From positions 2,482,001 through 2,546,000 of the forward strand of contig JAVHKY010000071.1 of the NCBI GenBank assembly GCA_035079385.1: 64,000 bases of DNA, in the 5' to 3' direction. The stretch is from Aspidiotus rigidus (taxonomy: Eukaryota > Arthropoda > Insecta > Hemiptera > Diaspididae). The notes under the pieces were generated by a model, which worked only from the letters and a program-made list of their open reading frames with translations, was not told where the DNA came from and did no database searches. This document shows positions 11,794 through 23,535 of this stretch, piece by piece (positions within the stretch are counted from its first letter, which is position 1; every line of letters starts with the position of its first letter). The translations under genes and the position numbers were made by a program.

Positions 11794-12291
11794 ATGACAT
11801 CTGACCCTACAACGCGAGTCCAAGGGGAAAGCAATACTTTTGTCAAGACTTTATTCGAGAAAAATTACATTGACTACGCGGTAAAGAAGTTTCTCACCCA
11901 CCATAACTGTGTGTCACCAAAATTTTACGGCTTGCCGAAAATACACAAACAGAATGCCCCCCCTTCGACCAATAGTTTCGTGCGCACAAGCTCCCACGTA
12001 TGCTCTGTCACAATTCATGTCAAATATCTTATGGAACATACGAGATGATGGAAAGAATTGTCGCTCGTCACACCTCCTCCGACAGAGCCTCACTCAAGTT
12101 GTGCTGAGAGATCACATAATAGTTTCCTTTGATGCAATATCGCTATTTACCACCACACCAGTAGAGTTGAACTATCAGGAATTCACACACCTATCGATGA
12201 GGTGCTCTCTTTCAAGATACTTACGTTCTGTTTGGGAAATGGTTATTTCCGATTTGAGGAGGTCGTCTTCAAGTAAACGCATGGTGTTGCT
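11794..12291 (+). pseudogene. PLE-A reverse transcriptase, N-terminal half in pieces
   Basis: Two overlapping frames carry successive conserved blocks: FYGLPKIHK (near 11925-11950) in one, then PLRPIVSCAQAPTYALS and SFDAISLFTTTPVE (about 11960-12160) in the other. The FD of the second block is the catalytic Asp motif A. Small indels have split what was one reading frame; the protein resumes in a third frame at about 12285. Confidence 0.8.
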
Positions 12292-13356
12292 ATGGGTAAC
12301 CCTCTCTCGCCAATTATTGCAGAGATCGTTCTAGACCGGGTTTTCGACCTCATTCATCGTGATTTTGGTTCTGACGTAGCATTTATGACGAAATACGTGG
12401 ATGATTGTTTGTTTGTGATTAAAACCTCTATTTTTGACAATATTTTGGACTCTTTGAACAGATTTCATGAAAAGATAAAATTTACTTTTGAGAAAGAAAA
12501 AGATCGGTGTACCGGTATTACCTTTCTGGACATGTGTATTACTAGAGATAAGAATAAGTTTATATTTCGTCATTATGAGAAGTCTACCGTTACTGGTAGG
12601 ATGATTAATTATAAGTCCAATCAACCTATATCTTGTAAGATTAACTCCGCGTTAAACCTTAAGAATAGGTGTCTTGCAGTGTCTAATCGTTCATACCACG
12701 ACGAAATTTTGAAGAAAGTCAGGAAGATGTTGGAATTGAACTCTTACCCCTCGAGCTTTATAGATAATGTTTTTAAACCTACTAATAAGAAAGTTTTAAA
12801 TAATAAGAAAAGTCTGTTTTGTACCTTACCGTATTGGGGACCAAGCAGTATGATCATCCGTAGAATTCTTCATAAATTTGATCCTAATATTTCGGTCATT
12901 TTTGGAGCTTACAATACCGACAAAGAAAAATTTTTCTCAAAAATTAAGGCGACAAACTACCTCCAAGCAAAACTCCGGTGTTGTATATTGTATGTACCTT
13001 GTTTGGACTATCCCGGCGTCCACGTGGGGGAGACATGTCAACTTCTGAAGAACAGGGTCTTCCAACATCGTAACGACGTAAAGAATAAGGATGATCACAC
13101 TGCTTTGTCCTCACACTCTATGGAGAAAGGGCATGAATTTGATTTTAATAATGTTAAGATTTTAAGTAAAGAGAATAATACTAAGAAAAGAAAAATCATG
13201 GCAGTCATCAAAATTTTGGAGGATAAGAACAGTATCAATTTTAAAACTGACACTAATGGTTTCTGTAATGTTTATAAATTTATGATAGTAAGAACATGTA
13301 ATCGCGTGCTTTCGACCGAATCTCTTTTCTTTTGTATGTTTACCGTAGTATTCTGA
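12292..13356 (+). CDS. PLE-A reverse transcriptase C-terminal half plus GIY-YIG endonuclease
   Basis: A 354-codon frame starts at the MGNPLSPIIAE motif (RT motif B'). YVDDCLF follows at residues ~35-41 with the two catalytic Asp residues of motif C. A linker of ~170 residues leads to a GIY-YIG-like domain around residues 230-265 (YVPCLDYPGVHVGETCQLL). In this domain the usual YIG is HVG, and the GIY position is also altered, so nuclease activity is doubtful. Known PLE proteins combine these two domains to nick target DNA and prime reverse transcription. The ATG used here is internal to the ancestral frame, so this is the surviving 3' part of a longer ORF. Confidence 0.85.
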   Translation: MGNPLSPIIAEIVLDRVFDLIHRDFGSDVAFMTKYVDDCLFVIKTSIFDNILDSLNRFHEKIKFTFEKEKDRCTGITFLDMCITRDKNKFIFRHYEKSTVTGRMINYKSNQPISCKINSALNLKNRCLAVSNRSYHDEILKKVRKMLELNSYPSSFIDNVFKPTNKKVLNNKKSLFCTLPYWGPSSMIIRRILHKFDPNISVIFGAYNTDKEKFFSKIKATNYLQAKLRCCILYVPCLDYPGVHVGETCQLLKNRVFQHRNDVKNKDDHTALSSHSMEKGHEFDFNNVKILSKENNTKKRKIMAVIKILEDKNSINFKTDTNGFCNVYKFMIVRTCNRVLSTESLFFCMFTVVF

Positions 13357-13735
13357 CTTCAGTATGTGCCCGTAGATGATACCCGGTGGTATCCAAACGT
13401 CGCTTTTAATGAAAAATTTTTTTAAGTGGTGATTAAAGCCTAGTCTAAATCTTTCTTGTTAATGTTCGTTACCACGAAGAAAAATCTGCTTATTCAGTTA
13501 TTTTTAAGCTTATTCACCAGGCTGACAAGAGACGCGCCTTACAACGGTTGGAAGAAACTTCTGTTCTGCAGGCTATTTGTAATTGGTAATAAAACTGTTT
13601 TAAATGATCTTTGTACTTTCACTAACCCATTCCTTAATCACTACTTTCATCTAACTACACCGTTTGTTAGCTTAGTCATGTCTAATCTTTGAGCTTTTCT
13701 ACCTTCTTTCGACTTTTTTGCGTGTTCAGTTCATA

Positions 13736-13775
13736 CCTGAAGATGGTAGTTTGAATACTTCCGAAACCGGTCGTG
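13736..13775 (+). ncRNA. Hammerhead-like motif of PLE-A
   Basis: The order is CTGAAGA (13737), T, GGTAGT paired with ACTTCC (one mismatch), GAAA, CCGG, TC. It follows the layout of minimal hammerhead ribozymes described in PLE pseudo-LTRs, with one extra T between the CTGANGA box and stem II. The flanks ATAC and GTGT could form helix I. Self-cleavage is inferred, not shown. Confidence 0.55.
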
Positions 13776-14830
13776 TTCTCGAGAATTATTTCATTAAAGA
13801 ATTTCTCGTTTCTTGTCGTTACGTGCTGTATATTTCTTATAAAGTATTTCTTTATTTCTTCACCGGTGCAGGGAAATGTCATTTTGAGACATTGGCATTG
13901 GATCTCGTGAGTTGTTGGGGCGAGTACGGAATATGGATAAATGAAAAAGTTCTCTCTTCAGATGCAAGTGGCGACACGGACACTGGTTGTGACAATAAAA
14001 AGTGCAAGTACCGATACGTATTAGAAAAACACTATTAGACAATTTCATTGTTATCATACTCGTATACTCTTTGAATCAACTTGCCTTCAATGCTCATGAA
14101 CTTGTGCCGACATTTCAGTGCTGTTCTATTCTAGTGTAGCCCCTCGCGCATTAAGACTCAGGGATGCTGACTCAGGGATGCTTCTTCATTGATAGCGCGT
14201 GTGTGAGCCTACCTGTACTTGTTAAGACACGTTTATGCCCATGTCTTGAGCGCAGAGTTATTTGGCGCTTATTGTTGGTGTGACAATAAACGGTTGATAT
14301 TTCCCTTTGCAAAATTTGTGAAACGTTCACCAAAAATGCTCATAAGTATCAAATTGTTTTCCGACTTCAATAAAAACCCTACACCATCCACTCGAGCCAT
14401 AATATTATGTTGGTAAGTAGGTAATCCAAATAGTTCCCGAACAAAACAGATGTAATTTGAGTCGAAATGGCATACCAAGACAGCAATAATACGGATGAGT
14501 TGATTGAGAGTCGAAATGATGCAATGAGACAACAAGATGTAATGCATTAACTGACCTGTTATTACTGTACTCACTTCCAACAAATAACTTTCTAGGTATG
14601 AAGATTGTTCGACTGAATTTGACGAGTGCCCAATTGTGCATGATGTTACTACTTCTTTATACTCATATACGTCGTTGTTCTTTATGTCTATGAGTATATA
14701 CATGTACAAATGATCAGCAATTTACTAAGGTTAATATATGTACTCTGTACCTACAAAAAGCTTTTCATTTGTAGGTACTGTACCTAAGAATAGACACATC
14801 CCCCCCCCAAAAAAAAAAGCGATATTATTA
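13776..14830. other. Non-coding stretch
   Basis: There are short frames on both strands and no recognised protein family. The phrase CTCAGGGATGCT is repeated twice at about 14157-14180. Confidence 0.35.
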
Positions 14831-15243
14831 TACCGTAAAAACTCGAATGTAAGCCGCCCACGAATATAAGCCGCACCCAAGATTTTGAGACGCATTTCAA
14901 AAATTTTTTTTTTACTCGAATATAAGCCGCAAACTATGTATCAATAATGGTAAATAGAATGACTTTTTTGGGGGTTATTTTTGCTTGAAAATCTCTCTCT
15001 GAAGTGACAAAAACTCTTACTCACGTGAAATTTCTTATAAATTTACTATTTAAGTATACAAAAATGAAAAAAAAAAAAATGATAATAGGTATTTACCTAC
15101 ACCTGAACTACCTACGGTATCATTTTTCTTAATTTTTGAAATTCGAATATAAGCCGCACCCCGAATACATATAAGCCACACCCCACATTTTTACTCTTCA
15201 ATTTCTGAAAAAAAGTGCGGCTTATATTCGAGTTTCTACGGTA
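14831..15243. mobile_element. TIR transposable element (MITE), ~413 bp
   Basis: Terminal inverted repeats of about 27 bp begin TACCGTAAAAACTCGAAT at the left, with the matching ATTCGAGTTTCTACGGTA at the right. The phrase CGAATATAAGCCGCACCC recurs inside (about 14872, 14916, 15145, 15164), giving subterminal repeats. There is no ORF. The target duplication is ambiguous because the flanks are AT-rich. Confidence 0.85.
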
Positions 15244-15487
15244 TTACCGAATTTTAGTAGAGGAAATTATCGTGAAGGCGTAGTATTTTGGATTAAAAAT
15301 GAAACAAAGATAATTTAGAAAATCTCCATGAGTATTAATAGCGAAGTTACCATTCAGTACAATTCACAGCTGGAGTTATATGTGAGATTGTGGAAGAATG
15401 TACGAGTATGAAAAGATCTTTCATTACAGCTACAAAAATATATGTGTATTTATACACTGAAAGAAATAGAAAAAAAAAAAAAACTAT

Positions 15488-15676
15488 ATCGGTTATTAAT
15501 AAATTGATAAAAAAAGTCACAAGAGCAAAAAAAGGGAATAGTTACAATATTTTTAGCATCCAATCTTAACTTTTACAAACATCAGTAAAAGTTAAAAGGG
15601 GATGCTAAAAATATTGCAACTATTTCCTTTTTTTTTTGCTCTTGTGACTTTTCTTATCAATTTATTAATAACGGTT
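15488..15676. repeat. Foldback element with ~86-bp arms
   Basis: The arms 15488-15573 and 15589-15676 are near-perfect reverse complements (GTTATTAATAAATTGATAA ... AGTCACAAGAGCAAAAAAA ... AATATTTTTAGCATCC) with a spacer of about 15 bp. It would fold into a long hairpin. No coding sequence. Confidence 0.85.
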
Positions 15677-16089
15677 CTTTTTTTAAATGACCGTTATAGA
15701 ATATTAACAGTGCAGTGTACAAATTCGTATGGGGCCAATCTTTTGGCATACAACAAAGAAGAAACATTTGAACTCAGTGTCGATTGACTCGAGATGAAAT
15801 ACCTGAAAATTATATAGAGGAAGAGGAGGCAGATTTAAATGAGGAAATTCAAAGGACAGAAAACTTTTTGAGAAAGTTGCAAAGAAAAAAGTCAGAGTGA
15901 AGACGAAGCAAAATATATTCCGAAAATAATTCAAGAATTCACGAATTAGAAAAATATACCTATGTAATAGTCATTTACGCTACAAAAGTTAGAAATAGCC
16001 GCTTCTAACCGCGTTGCGTGTGCGATTTTTCTTCATTTACCATCAAAAAGTAGAAGACGGGTGCATTTTCGCAGCTCACAAGGTAGATG

Positions 16090-16700
16090 ATAGCTCGTCA
16101 ATATTCCATAGGTGTGAAATGACAACGAAAAAAATTCTCTATAGCTCGAGAGTAGAAATTTTTCCGAGTCCCCCACCTATCATATATAGCTCGAGAGTCA
16201 AGAAAAATTTAGACTCTCGAACTAGATTATACTAGGTTTATAGTAGGGGTAGGCCTTCTTTATTCTAGCTTTATACTAGGTCTAGGCTTCCTTGAATTTT
16301 CAGTACCGAATCCAATTTGACTCATAAAACCGGTTCCCTGCGTTCCTCCATCAACTTTGTTTAGGAAGCCGTCCTTTTTTATCTTTCGCTAATTACAAAT
16401 GACCTCCAATAATGATTTTCAAAATTCCTATCAAAATAAATACAAAGTAGCCGCTTGTGATGCGCACCACTACAGACTCGTGCTTTACACTCACCAAGGT
16501 TGTTGATTGAATAACCAATTTTCAAAAAGTTGAAAATCTGTAAATGCTGCTGATGCTGGTAGAATGAGAAAATTGATTTTTAACAAAGAACTTGCTCGAC
16601 GGGAGGAAGGGAAGCTGTTTTGAAAAATTTGACGTCTGCTGTCCGCCGTTCTGTCCAGAGAAAACTGACGTACTCTAATCCAATTAGCTCTGCGAAAAAA
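16090..16700. repeat. CTCGAGAGTC repeat family, composite copy
   Basis: The block contains two CTCGAGAGT-GAAATTTTT units (16140-16210), a CTAG-rich segment (ACTAGATTATACTAGG...TCTAGGCTTCCTTGAATTTT, 16218-16302), the GGTTCCCTGCGTTCCTCC segment (about 16331) and a TTTGAAAAATTTGACG ... GTCCGCCG segment (16617-16655). The same segments recur in reverse orientation at 45960-46330. Confidence 0.65.
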
Positions 16701-17498
16701 TTCGATTTATTTCTGTTTTCTCCTTTTTCCCATTTTTTTGGTATCGGAAATGGGACCTACAAAAATGTCTAAATTACAGGGTGGGGATTAATGTAAGATG
16801 GATACTCAGACATTCAATTCTCAATATCAAAACAAAATTTATCCAACAGAATAGATTTCTGAAATTCCTCGTTCAACGTTATTGAGGAAGCCTTCGATTT
16901 CAATTTTTTTCTTAAACTTCTTGCACTACAGTACTATACAAATAGCAAAAAGGTTCATATGATCTCCAGTCGAGTAATCGCCGTTCCCGATCTCTCTTAC
17001 AAACAAAAACATTAATGTTAGTCATGATGATGAATACACACAATAATAGGTGTAAACTACTCCTAATAAATAAATAAAATAATAAATAAATAAATAAATA
17101 CAACAGTTCGCACCAACAACAAGAGTACACAGCATTTGTCCTGTGACTGAAAACAGTGGACGGAAAAAAAGAATACAAGTTTTAGGGTGTATAATTTTTC
17201 TGATGACAGGAGAGCAAAATACATTCTCTAGGTATATCCAACTTGGCACTGGCGTTTATAGTATATCTAGTTTCGTCTTTTGTTAAAGGCTGATCGTTTT
17301 TTTTTTTTTTTTTTTTTCTAATATTATTCATTAAAGAACGTGACTTTTTCGCTACGAACGTACTTTCTGTAGTTCCGGATAACAAGGTACACCTACACGT
17401 ACTTTGATTTGGATGATTCAAGTGGTTGGCAAATGACTTTATGCGTTTTGCAGCAAAGTATTTGCATATCATTAAAATGTAGGATTTTTGACTAGGTA

Positions 17499-17535
17499 CT
17501 TATAATTATGAGTTGGTGGAGAAAAAAAATCAGCT
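17499..17535 (+). promoter_or_regulatory. Putative core promoter of the Tweedle gene
   Basis: A TATA-like TTATAATTA (about 17499) lies about 30 bp before ATCAGCTT (about 17529), which resembles the arthropod initiator TCAGTY. The first ATG of the exon 1 model follows 24 bp later. Spacing and order fit a TATA/Inr promoter; the call depends on the gene model. Confidence 0.4.
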
Positions 17536-17553
17536 TCTATATCATCAAGAGGT

Positions 17554-18745
17554 ATGAGAAAAACAGTACTACTCTTGGCCTTCCTGGTTTTCGTAGAGCC
17601 CCTCCTATAAATAAACGCTGGTTACGAGCCTGAAATTAATGGAATAAAAACCTTGCAAATTTGATGCACGAGTTTACCAACAACGCGTTATTAATCGGAA
17701 ATGACAAGAAATCTTGTCTACTGCCATGAAATTTTATAAACACAGAAATTGTTTGGAAAATAATTTTATTTCATTCATTTTCTTTCAGTTATCATGCTGT
17801 CTCGCGATAATCAAATCAACAACAGCAGATGCTGGCTATTCCTACGTTCCGCCCTCACCACCGTCTTCTAATTACGGAGCTCCGAGTATTGGAGGGAGTT
17901 CTAGCTACCTGAACGGAGGTCACTCGAGTGGAGGTCATTCAAACGGAGGTAGCAGCTACGTCGGATCAAGCTTCGGCAGTGAATACGCAATGGGTGGCTA
18001 CTCTTCTGGCAATCTTGGCAGCCTTTCTGGAGGATATACCTCTAGTGGTCACTCGAGTAGTGGACTTCCAGGTGGAGGTCTGTATTCTGGGTCGAGCAGT
18101 TTCTCGTCCGGTGGGTTTACATCTCACGGATATGCTTCCCAAGCTCCTATTGTGCAAAAACACATCTACGTGCACGTTCCTCCGCCAGAACCAGAGAGTT
18201 ACGCTACACCACAACATTACGCGCCCCCGCCCCCACCACAGAAACATTATAAAATCGTCTTCATCAAGGCACCCACTCCACCTACACCAACGGTTCCGGT
18301 AATTCCTCAAATCCAACAGAACTCTGAGAAGACGTTGATCTACGTGTTAGTGAAGCGGCCTGAAGACGCTCCGCAGATCTCAATTCCAACACCTGCTCCA
18401 ACTACACCCTCCAAACCCGAAGTTTACTTTATCCGTTATAAAACTCAAAAAGGTAGTCATGGCTCAAACTCGTTCGGGTCCTCCGGTCTTGACTCGAGCA
18501 ACCTTGATTTTGGTTCATCGGGTATTGGTGGAGGGTCACATGGTAGCGGTGGATTTGTCGGGTCTCATAATGGTAATTCGCTCTCTTCCACTTACGGCGT
18601 TCCGAGCAGTTCCGGCAGCTATAGCTCAAGTAATTTTGGCTCCTCGTCCAACAGTTTATCACTGTCTTCGTCTTACGGTGCTCCCAGTTCCGGCAGTCCA
18701 TCATCTAGTTATGGAGCTCCAACCGCATCTGGTGGCTCTTATTGA
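17554..18745 (+). CDS. Tweedle-family (DUF243) cuticular protein, two-exon model
   Basis: The protein is a secreted structural component of insect cuticle. All four conserved Tweedle blocks appear in order in exon 2: KHIYVHVPPPEPE, KHYKIVFIKAPTPP, EKTLIYVLVKRPED and KPEVYFIRYKTQK. They lie at about residues 137, 165, 193 and 223 of the 331-residue model and are flanked by Gly/Ser/Tyr-rich low-complexity arms with YGAP/YGVP repeats. I place the start in an upstream exon (17554-17592, MRKTVLLLAFLVF) joined in phase 0 to 17789 (LSCCLAIIKSTTADA). The join gives a proper signal peptide; the acceptor TTTCTTTCAG is strong and the donor GTAGAG weak. An unspliced start at 17714 exists but lacks a good signal peptide. 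No other Tweedle gene is in the window, although the family often clusters. Confidence 0.85.
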
Positions 18746-20639
18746 GGGTACAAACGCATCCTGGTGTTGTATCAAGTTGATCAATGGGTCCCTATTTTAG
18801 ACTGATAAAAAATGATTACCATTACCATTAGATTGTATTTATTTTATTGTAAGACAATGTTGCGTTTCTATTAATTGTTCCTGATTGTAAAATATTGCAT
18901 CAACATTCGCAAGCTATTTCTTCATATGAGAACTGAAATGTCGGCATATGTAAATATTAACCTTCATTCGCATTTAAGAGGGATCAAATATTTAGACTTA
19001 CATATTTTCTTGTGCATTCTGTTTATTTAAGTTGTGTACTATGTAAGGATTTGAAATTTTTGTTTGTTTTGTTTCCCTTTTGTAATTGAAAGTAGCCTGA
19101 CTTTTTTCAACTCCTCCGTTTGCGTAACTCGAAAATAAATCTACGTCCTTTCTCTCTCTGCCTCTCTTTTTTTCATCTTCAATTTTTTCTCCCCTTTCAA
19201 AATATTGAAAAACCGATATCAGAATTTTTAGGAAATTTGTGCCGAGAATTAGAACTAGAGCTCTGGTCACTCAATTAAAACCATTTTTTTTTTTTTTTTC
19301 ATTCTAGTTAAATTCTTGATGCGGTACTTGCCTAACAGAAGAAAATATCAACATTCAATTCTGATAGAAACGAGGTTTCTATAGCAATGACAAGATACAG
19401 CACAAAGTGTCGTTGCTCAGTAAACTTTTACACATGGATTGCTATCAATTGGACGCGGACATTAAAGCGCCACGGGCAAAAAGATCAATCAAACGCTCTG
19501 TCCATTGGACGAAGGGACAATTGGGCGCGAGGTTGCTATTTATTGGGTGCGGGCGATTCGGCGTGATGTTAGTTGAAAATGAATATCAAGCAAAAGTTCA
19601 ATTTTATAATTTTATTCAATTACCGCAATCAGAACATTTTCTGCTCTCAGTAATTCAAAATTACCCCCCGCGCCTCACTTCTGTAGAAACCTTCATTTGC
19701 TCAAACTATTCTGTTTTGAACTCAAGATTGACTCTCTGTAGTCTGGATAGAAACCAAGGTACGCACTGCATTCCAACCAAAAATTAATCCTCTCGCGTAT
19801 TAAATAAAGAACGAGAGTTATTAAATTAAAATAATCTGAACCCTATCTTTTCCTGTAACGTTGGTCATTACTCAAAGGACTCTCTGTGATTGGCAGTCAA
19901 CCTGAAAATAAGTGACGTCTGTGCTTGTATAAGTAGATATCAAGTTTTCCGCTGAAACTGGAGAAAAATCAAAGAACTTTTGACTTGCAGAGGTTCGAGG
20001 CGGTAAATTCATAAAAGGGAATCTCTCGTCTTCTTCATTGATAATTGACAATTTTCGGCGTTGGTGCCTAGCGTTACACCTAATCGTTCGCGCCCAATTG
20101 AGTTCCTTTTTCAATTTCGTTGCGTTGCTGGCCCCTTGTAAGCTAAATCCCTGGGTATACGTACTTAATACCCTGTCACCAACAAGTAATAGACTCTACT
20201 TGGTCATGACATCACCTGATGATGAATGATACTAAAATGTTTTGTTTAGTTGATAAAAAATATACCTTTTTTTTTTATACGACTTCACATTCAAAAATTG
20301 AAGTAATATTTTGAAAATTCGTCAATATTTTCCGAAATAGGACTCATGAGTAAGAAGTCAAAAATTCATTGTTCCTTTGGAGGCTTCATAATTTTGAGAA
20401 AAAACTCTTTTTCTGCAAAATACTTTCGCGGTTCACTTATTCATTGCTTGTTTTCAAAATATCAAAAAAAAATAGTTCACTTTTTCGACTAACTAGAGTG
20501 GTGTACTTTCGCCTCATTTGTATCATATCGTCAACATTATCAATGAACGTACGGACGACGAAAACATTTGGTTAGTTTAATGCCTTCTTGGAAATTAAAA
20601 TCACTTCTCTTGGAAACTCTAAGCACCTCGATCTGCTGT
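18746..20639. other. Downstream of the Tweedle gene, non-coding
   Basis: This holds the presumed 3' UTR; the first AATAAA seen is near 19134, so the polyadenylation site is uncertain. The rest shows only short frames on both strands and T- or CT-rich tracts. The words CAATTGGGCGCGA (19519) and TCGCGCCCAATTG (20089) form a widely spaced inverted pair. Confidence 0.4.
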
Positions 20640-20970
20640 TGAAAACCTATAAGCGGTCTTCTGATGGCAGCAAAATCTCGAATGTAGGTCGAGTTTTTTT
20701 ATCGTGGCTACTTGTCCTTTTACAACTACCATTTGCCCTCTTCTCAAGTGTTGCGATCCACAGCCTCTGATATAATCTCCGTCGACTTCGGCCAACTTGG
20801 TCCCCCAAAATTTTCACTCTCGAGCTACGATATGTGATAGGAGGAGCACTTGGAAAAATTTCGATTCGCGACTCGTAATATAATATGATAGAAAGGGGGC
20901 TTATGGTGTTTGAAGCATTGCATATCTGGCTCGTTGAAGGAGCTAAGTAAATTGGTGTTCGAAGCATTAT
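20640..20970. repeat. CTCGAGAGTC repeat family, copy
   Basis: It carries a diverged CTCTCGAGCTACGATATGTGATAGGAGG unit and a GGTGTTTGAAGCATTGCATATCTGG segment. The latter is shared with 40928-41015 (GGTGTTTGAAGTACTGCATATCTGG). Confidence 0.55.
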
Positions 20971-21870
20971 ACGTATGTCTCAAATAAATTGAAATATTTA
21001 TTTGAATTATATGTATACAAAAAAACAGAAAAAATAATAATTCAGATATAATTTAATATTAAAATTGATAATTTTATTGATAAATTTATTACTGTATTTG
21101 AATTAAAATTTCATTTTATTAAAATGATGATGATAATAATAATTATTATTATATTAATTAAATTATAATAATTAGATCTAAAAACTTGAAGGGTCTATCC
21201 TAATGCGGGTCATATCATATACTATTTTTCGACCCATATAGAACACGTTCCCTGCTGTGAGATAGGCGTTCGTCGATGGGTGCAGCTTGACGATTAACTT
21301 TCGAAAGAGCAGAGTTTAAAATTTATTTGAGCAAAACGCGAAATGTCTCATATATTGGGCTGACCGAACTTTTCATTATTAACACAAAACAGATGTAAGT
21401 TACTTTGATCAATTCTTGATTAGCCATTCTTGATTAATAGGTAAGTGCTAAGTGTCCTGAGTCCTAAGCCTCCTGTGTAGAAGAGACAATGGATTATATA
21501 CTCTTATTTATAACGATATTTACATTAAAACAGTGGGGTATGTAGGGAATAGCTATTCTACGAATGAATATTGAAAATTGCAATTGAAGCAAAAAGTGAT
21601 AATTAATTGGTATGACCAACAGTGAATATATACAAACCTTGATCGTAGATACAACATCCGCGAAGTCGCGGTATTAGGACGGTATAATACAATAGGTACA
21701 TATAATTGTAAACAATACATACAAGTGTTTTGTAGGTATAAATAATATCTTTTTTTGTAGGCTAAACATCAGCGAAAAATCGCGGATTCGCGAAGTGGAA
21801 TACCGTTAATCGTACTGGCTCGCAGTGGCGAGTCGACAATTCCAAGAATGTGTAAGTTTACTCAATTTTG
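20971..21870. other. AT-rich low-complexity and non-coding DNA
   Basis: The segment 20985-21180 is almost pure A/T with ATT/AAT runs. Nothing else is recognised up to 21870. Confidence 0.45.
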
Positions 21871-22200
21871 ACCTAATTGTGGCGCTTGGCAGAAACGAGC
21901 GTCACCTGCGTTCCTCGTTTAACATCGTTAAGGAAGCCGCCGTTTTCATGTCACCCTCCTGTTGTACTTAGCTCGGGGGTGAACATTTTTCCAAGTCCCT
22001 CTCCCATCATATATAGCTCGAGAGTCGAAATTTCATTTCAACAGGAAACCTGTTCTATGGGAGCTTTTTTGAAAAATTTGCCATGTGCAGTTCGCCGTGC
22101 GCTGTCCAATCAAGAACATGTAAAAATTTTGATTCTCGAGCTATGTATGATAGGAAAGGGACTTGACGCAAGGAAGCCCAGGGACTAAAAACTACCAGGT
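21871..22200. repeat. CTCGAGAGTC repeat family, copy
   Basis: In order there is a TGCGTTCCTCGTTTAACATC...GGAAGCCG segment, ATCATATATAGCTCGAGAGT (22006), AACAGGAAACCTGTTCTATG, TTTGAAAAATTTGCCATGTG and a reversed CTCGAGCTATGTATGATAGG unit. The order matches the block at 45960-46390 read on the other strand. Confidence 0.65.
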
Positions 22201-23535
22201 ACCCTTGAAATTTTGCATTTTACAGGATATTGAAGAAAAAACAGATATTAGAAATAAGTTGAAGATGGATGATGAGACTTTTCTTCCAATTAAATCCCTC
22301 TCCCCTCCCCTCCGCAAAGTTTTTTAATGGAAAAAAATGAATGTGTATTATTTTCTTCTCTGTATAAATCATTGCCTGTATGGGTAATACTTTGACGAGT
22401 GAACTAGATATCGTATTTCAGCTCAAAAGAAGTGAAAAATTTATGGCGATAGGAGAGAGCCCGGAAGAAAAAAACGATATTAATTGTGAGCAAAATGGGT
22501 ACACAGAGACTATAAGCAAATAGAGACGCAAGATTCAATTTTTGATAACCTGGCGTATGCATACGCACAATGTAACAAGTTACTTTGTCATTTCTTCAAT
22601 AATTTTGCAGGAATATTCATTATTATCGGTAAATTTTTCTGAATAACAAGTGTTTTACCACAGGTTTCGTTCGGTAAAGGCCTATACTTTTAATAGGTAA
22701 TTAGGAAATTGTTGATATTTATTTCGATTACGAGATGTTGAAGAAGAGAGAAAAACTAAAAAGTTTGAAGCCAGGTGCGATTGGGGAGGAATACATTTTT
22801 CGAAAGATTTTATTATTTAAAATTACCGCAAGCATTATTACTCTATGCTTTTTCACCACTTATGCAATTCTGATGACGATCACTTTCAGTTTTTTTTTTC
22901 TGCCAAACATTAGAGTATAGGCTGTGGGAATCATTGCGATTCTCTAGTATACATATAACCCATTATCACAGGTCTCATCTTCCTTCCATTCGCTCGCCAT
23001 CACCGCCATGCTTGTCGTACTCAACGATCAAAAGGGGAAAAACTGCCGCAGCTAAGTTTTTTACGCTAATGATTTAACGATGAGTAGTTCATGCGCGTAG
23101 CAGTATAATTTCTGTAATTAGATGGTTTTGGCTGGAAAAAGAAATCTCAACAGACGTTACTTTCATTTTTTTGGTCCCTCTTCTTCTGTTTCCTCATCAT
23201 TGTTTCAGCTATAACGAATAGCTGTATAATACGTGTGAACGAAAGATTATGAAAGTTGGTGATGGCTTGCACACAATACTCGTATCATAAGATATGTACA
23301 AAATATTTTTTTTATGAATATCTTATACTATACTTTTGTAAAGATGATTGCATAGTTCATAATTCGATATATAGCTAAGCTAAGCATGAGAAATCGCTTC
23401 CTTTGATAGATCTCATATACAAGTACGAGTTTGCATATAATATACACGTCGCATCGGCCTTAAGCTCACGCACATCACTAATAATTTGATCATTTTACAC
23501 TACCTACCGCAAATATTACGGTATGCGCGGGATTC
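22201..23535. other. Non-coding stretch
   Basis: No gene family recognised. Short AT-rich frames only. Confidence 0.4.

Larger units (their letters stand above)
11794..13775 (+). mobile_element. Penelope-like element A (PLE-A), broken
   Basis: A Penelope-type retroelement is recognisable by its reverse transcriptase and C-terminal GIY-YIG endonuclease, with a hammerhead-like motif 380 bp after the last stop. Reading begins with a DPTTRVQ...LPKIHK block (11800-11955). It shifts frame near 11960 and again before 12292, and then runs cleanly to 13356. I could not find the left pseudo-LTR or a target duplication, so the outer limits are approximate. Confidence 0.85.

Noticed and set aside
17928..18302. 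Plus-strand ORF inside the Tweedle gene, and minus-strand ORFs at 17966-18316 and 18429-18704
   Set aside because: Shadow frames caused by the repetitive, GC-richer Tweedle coding sequence.
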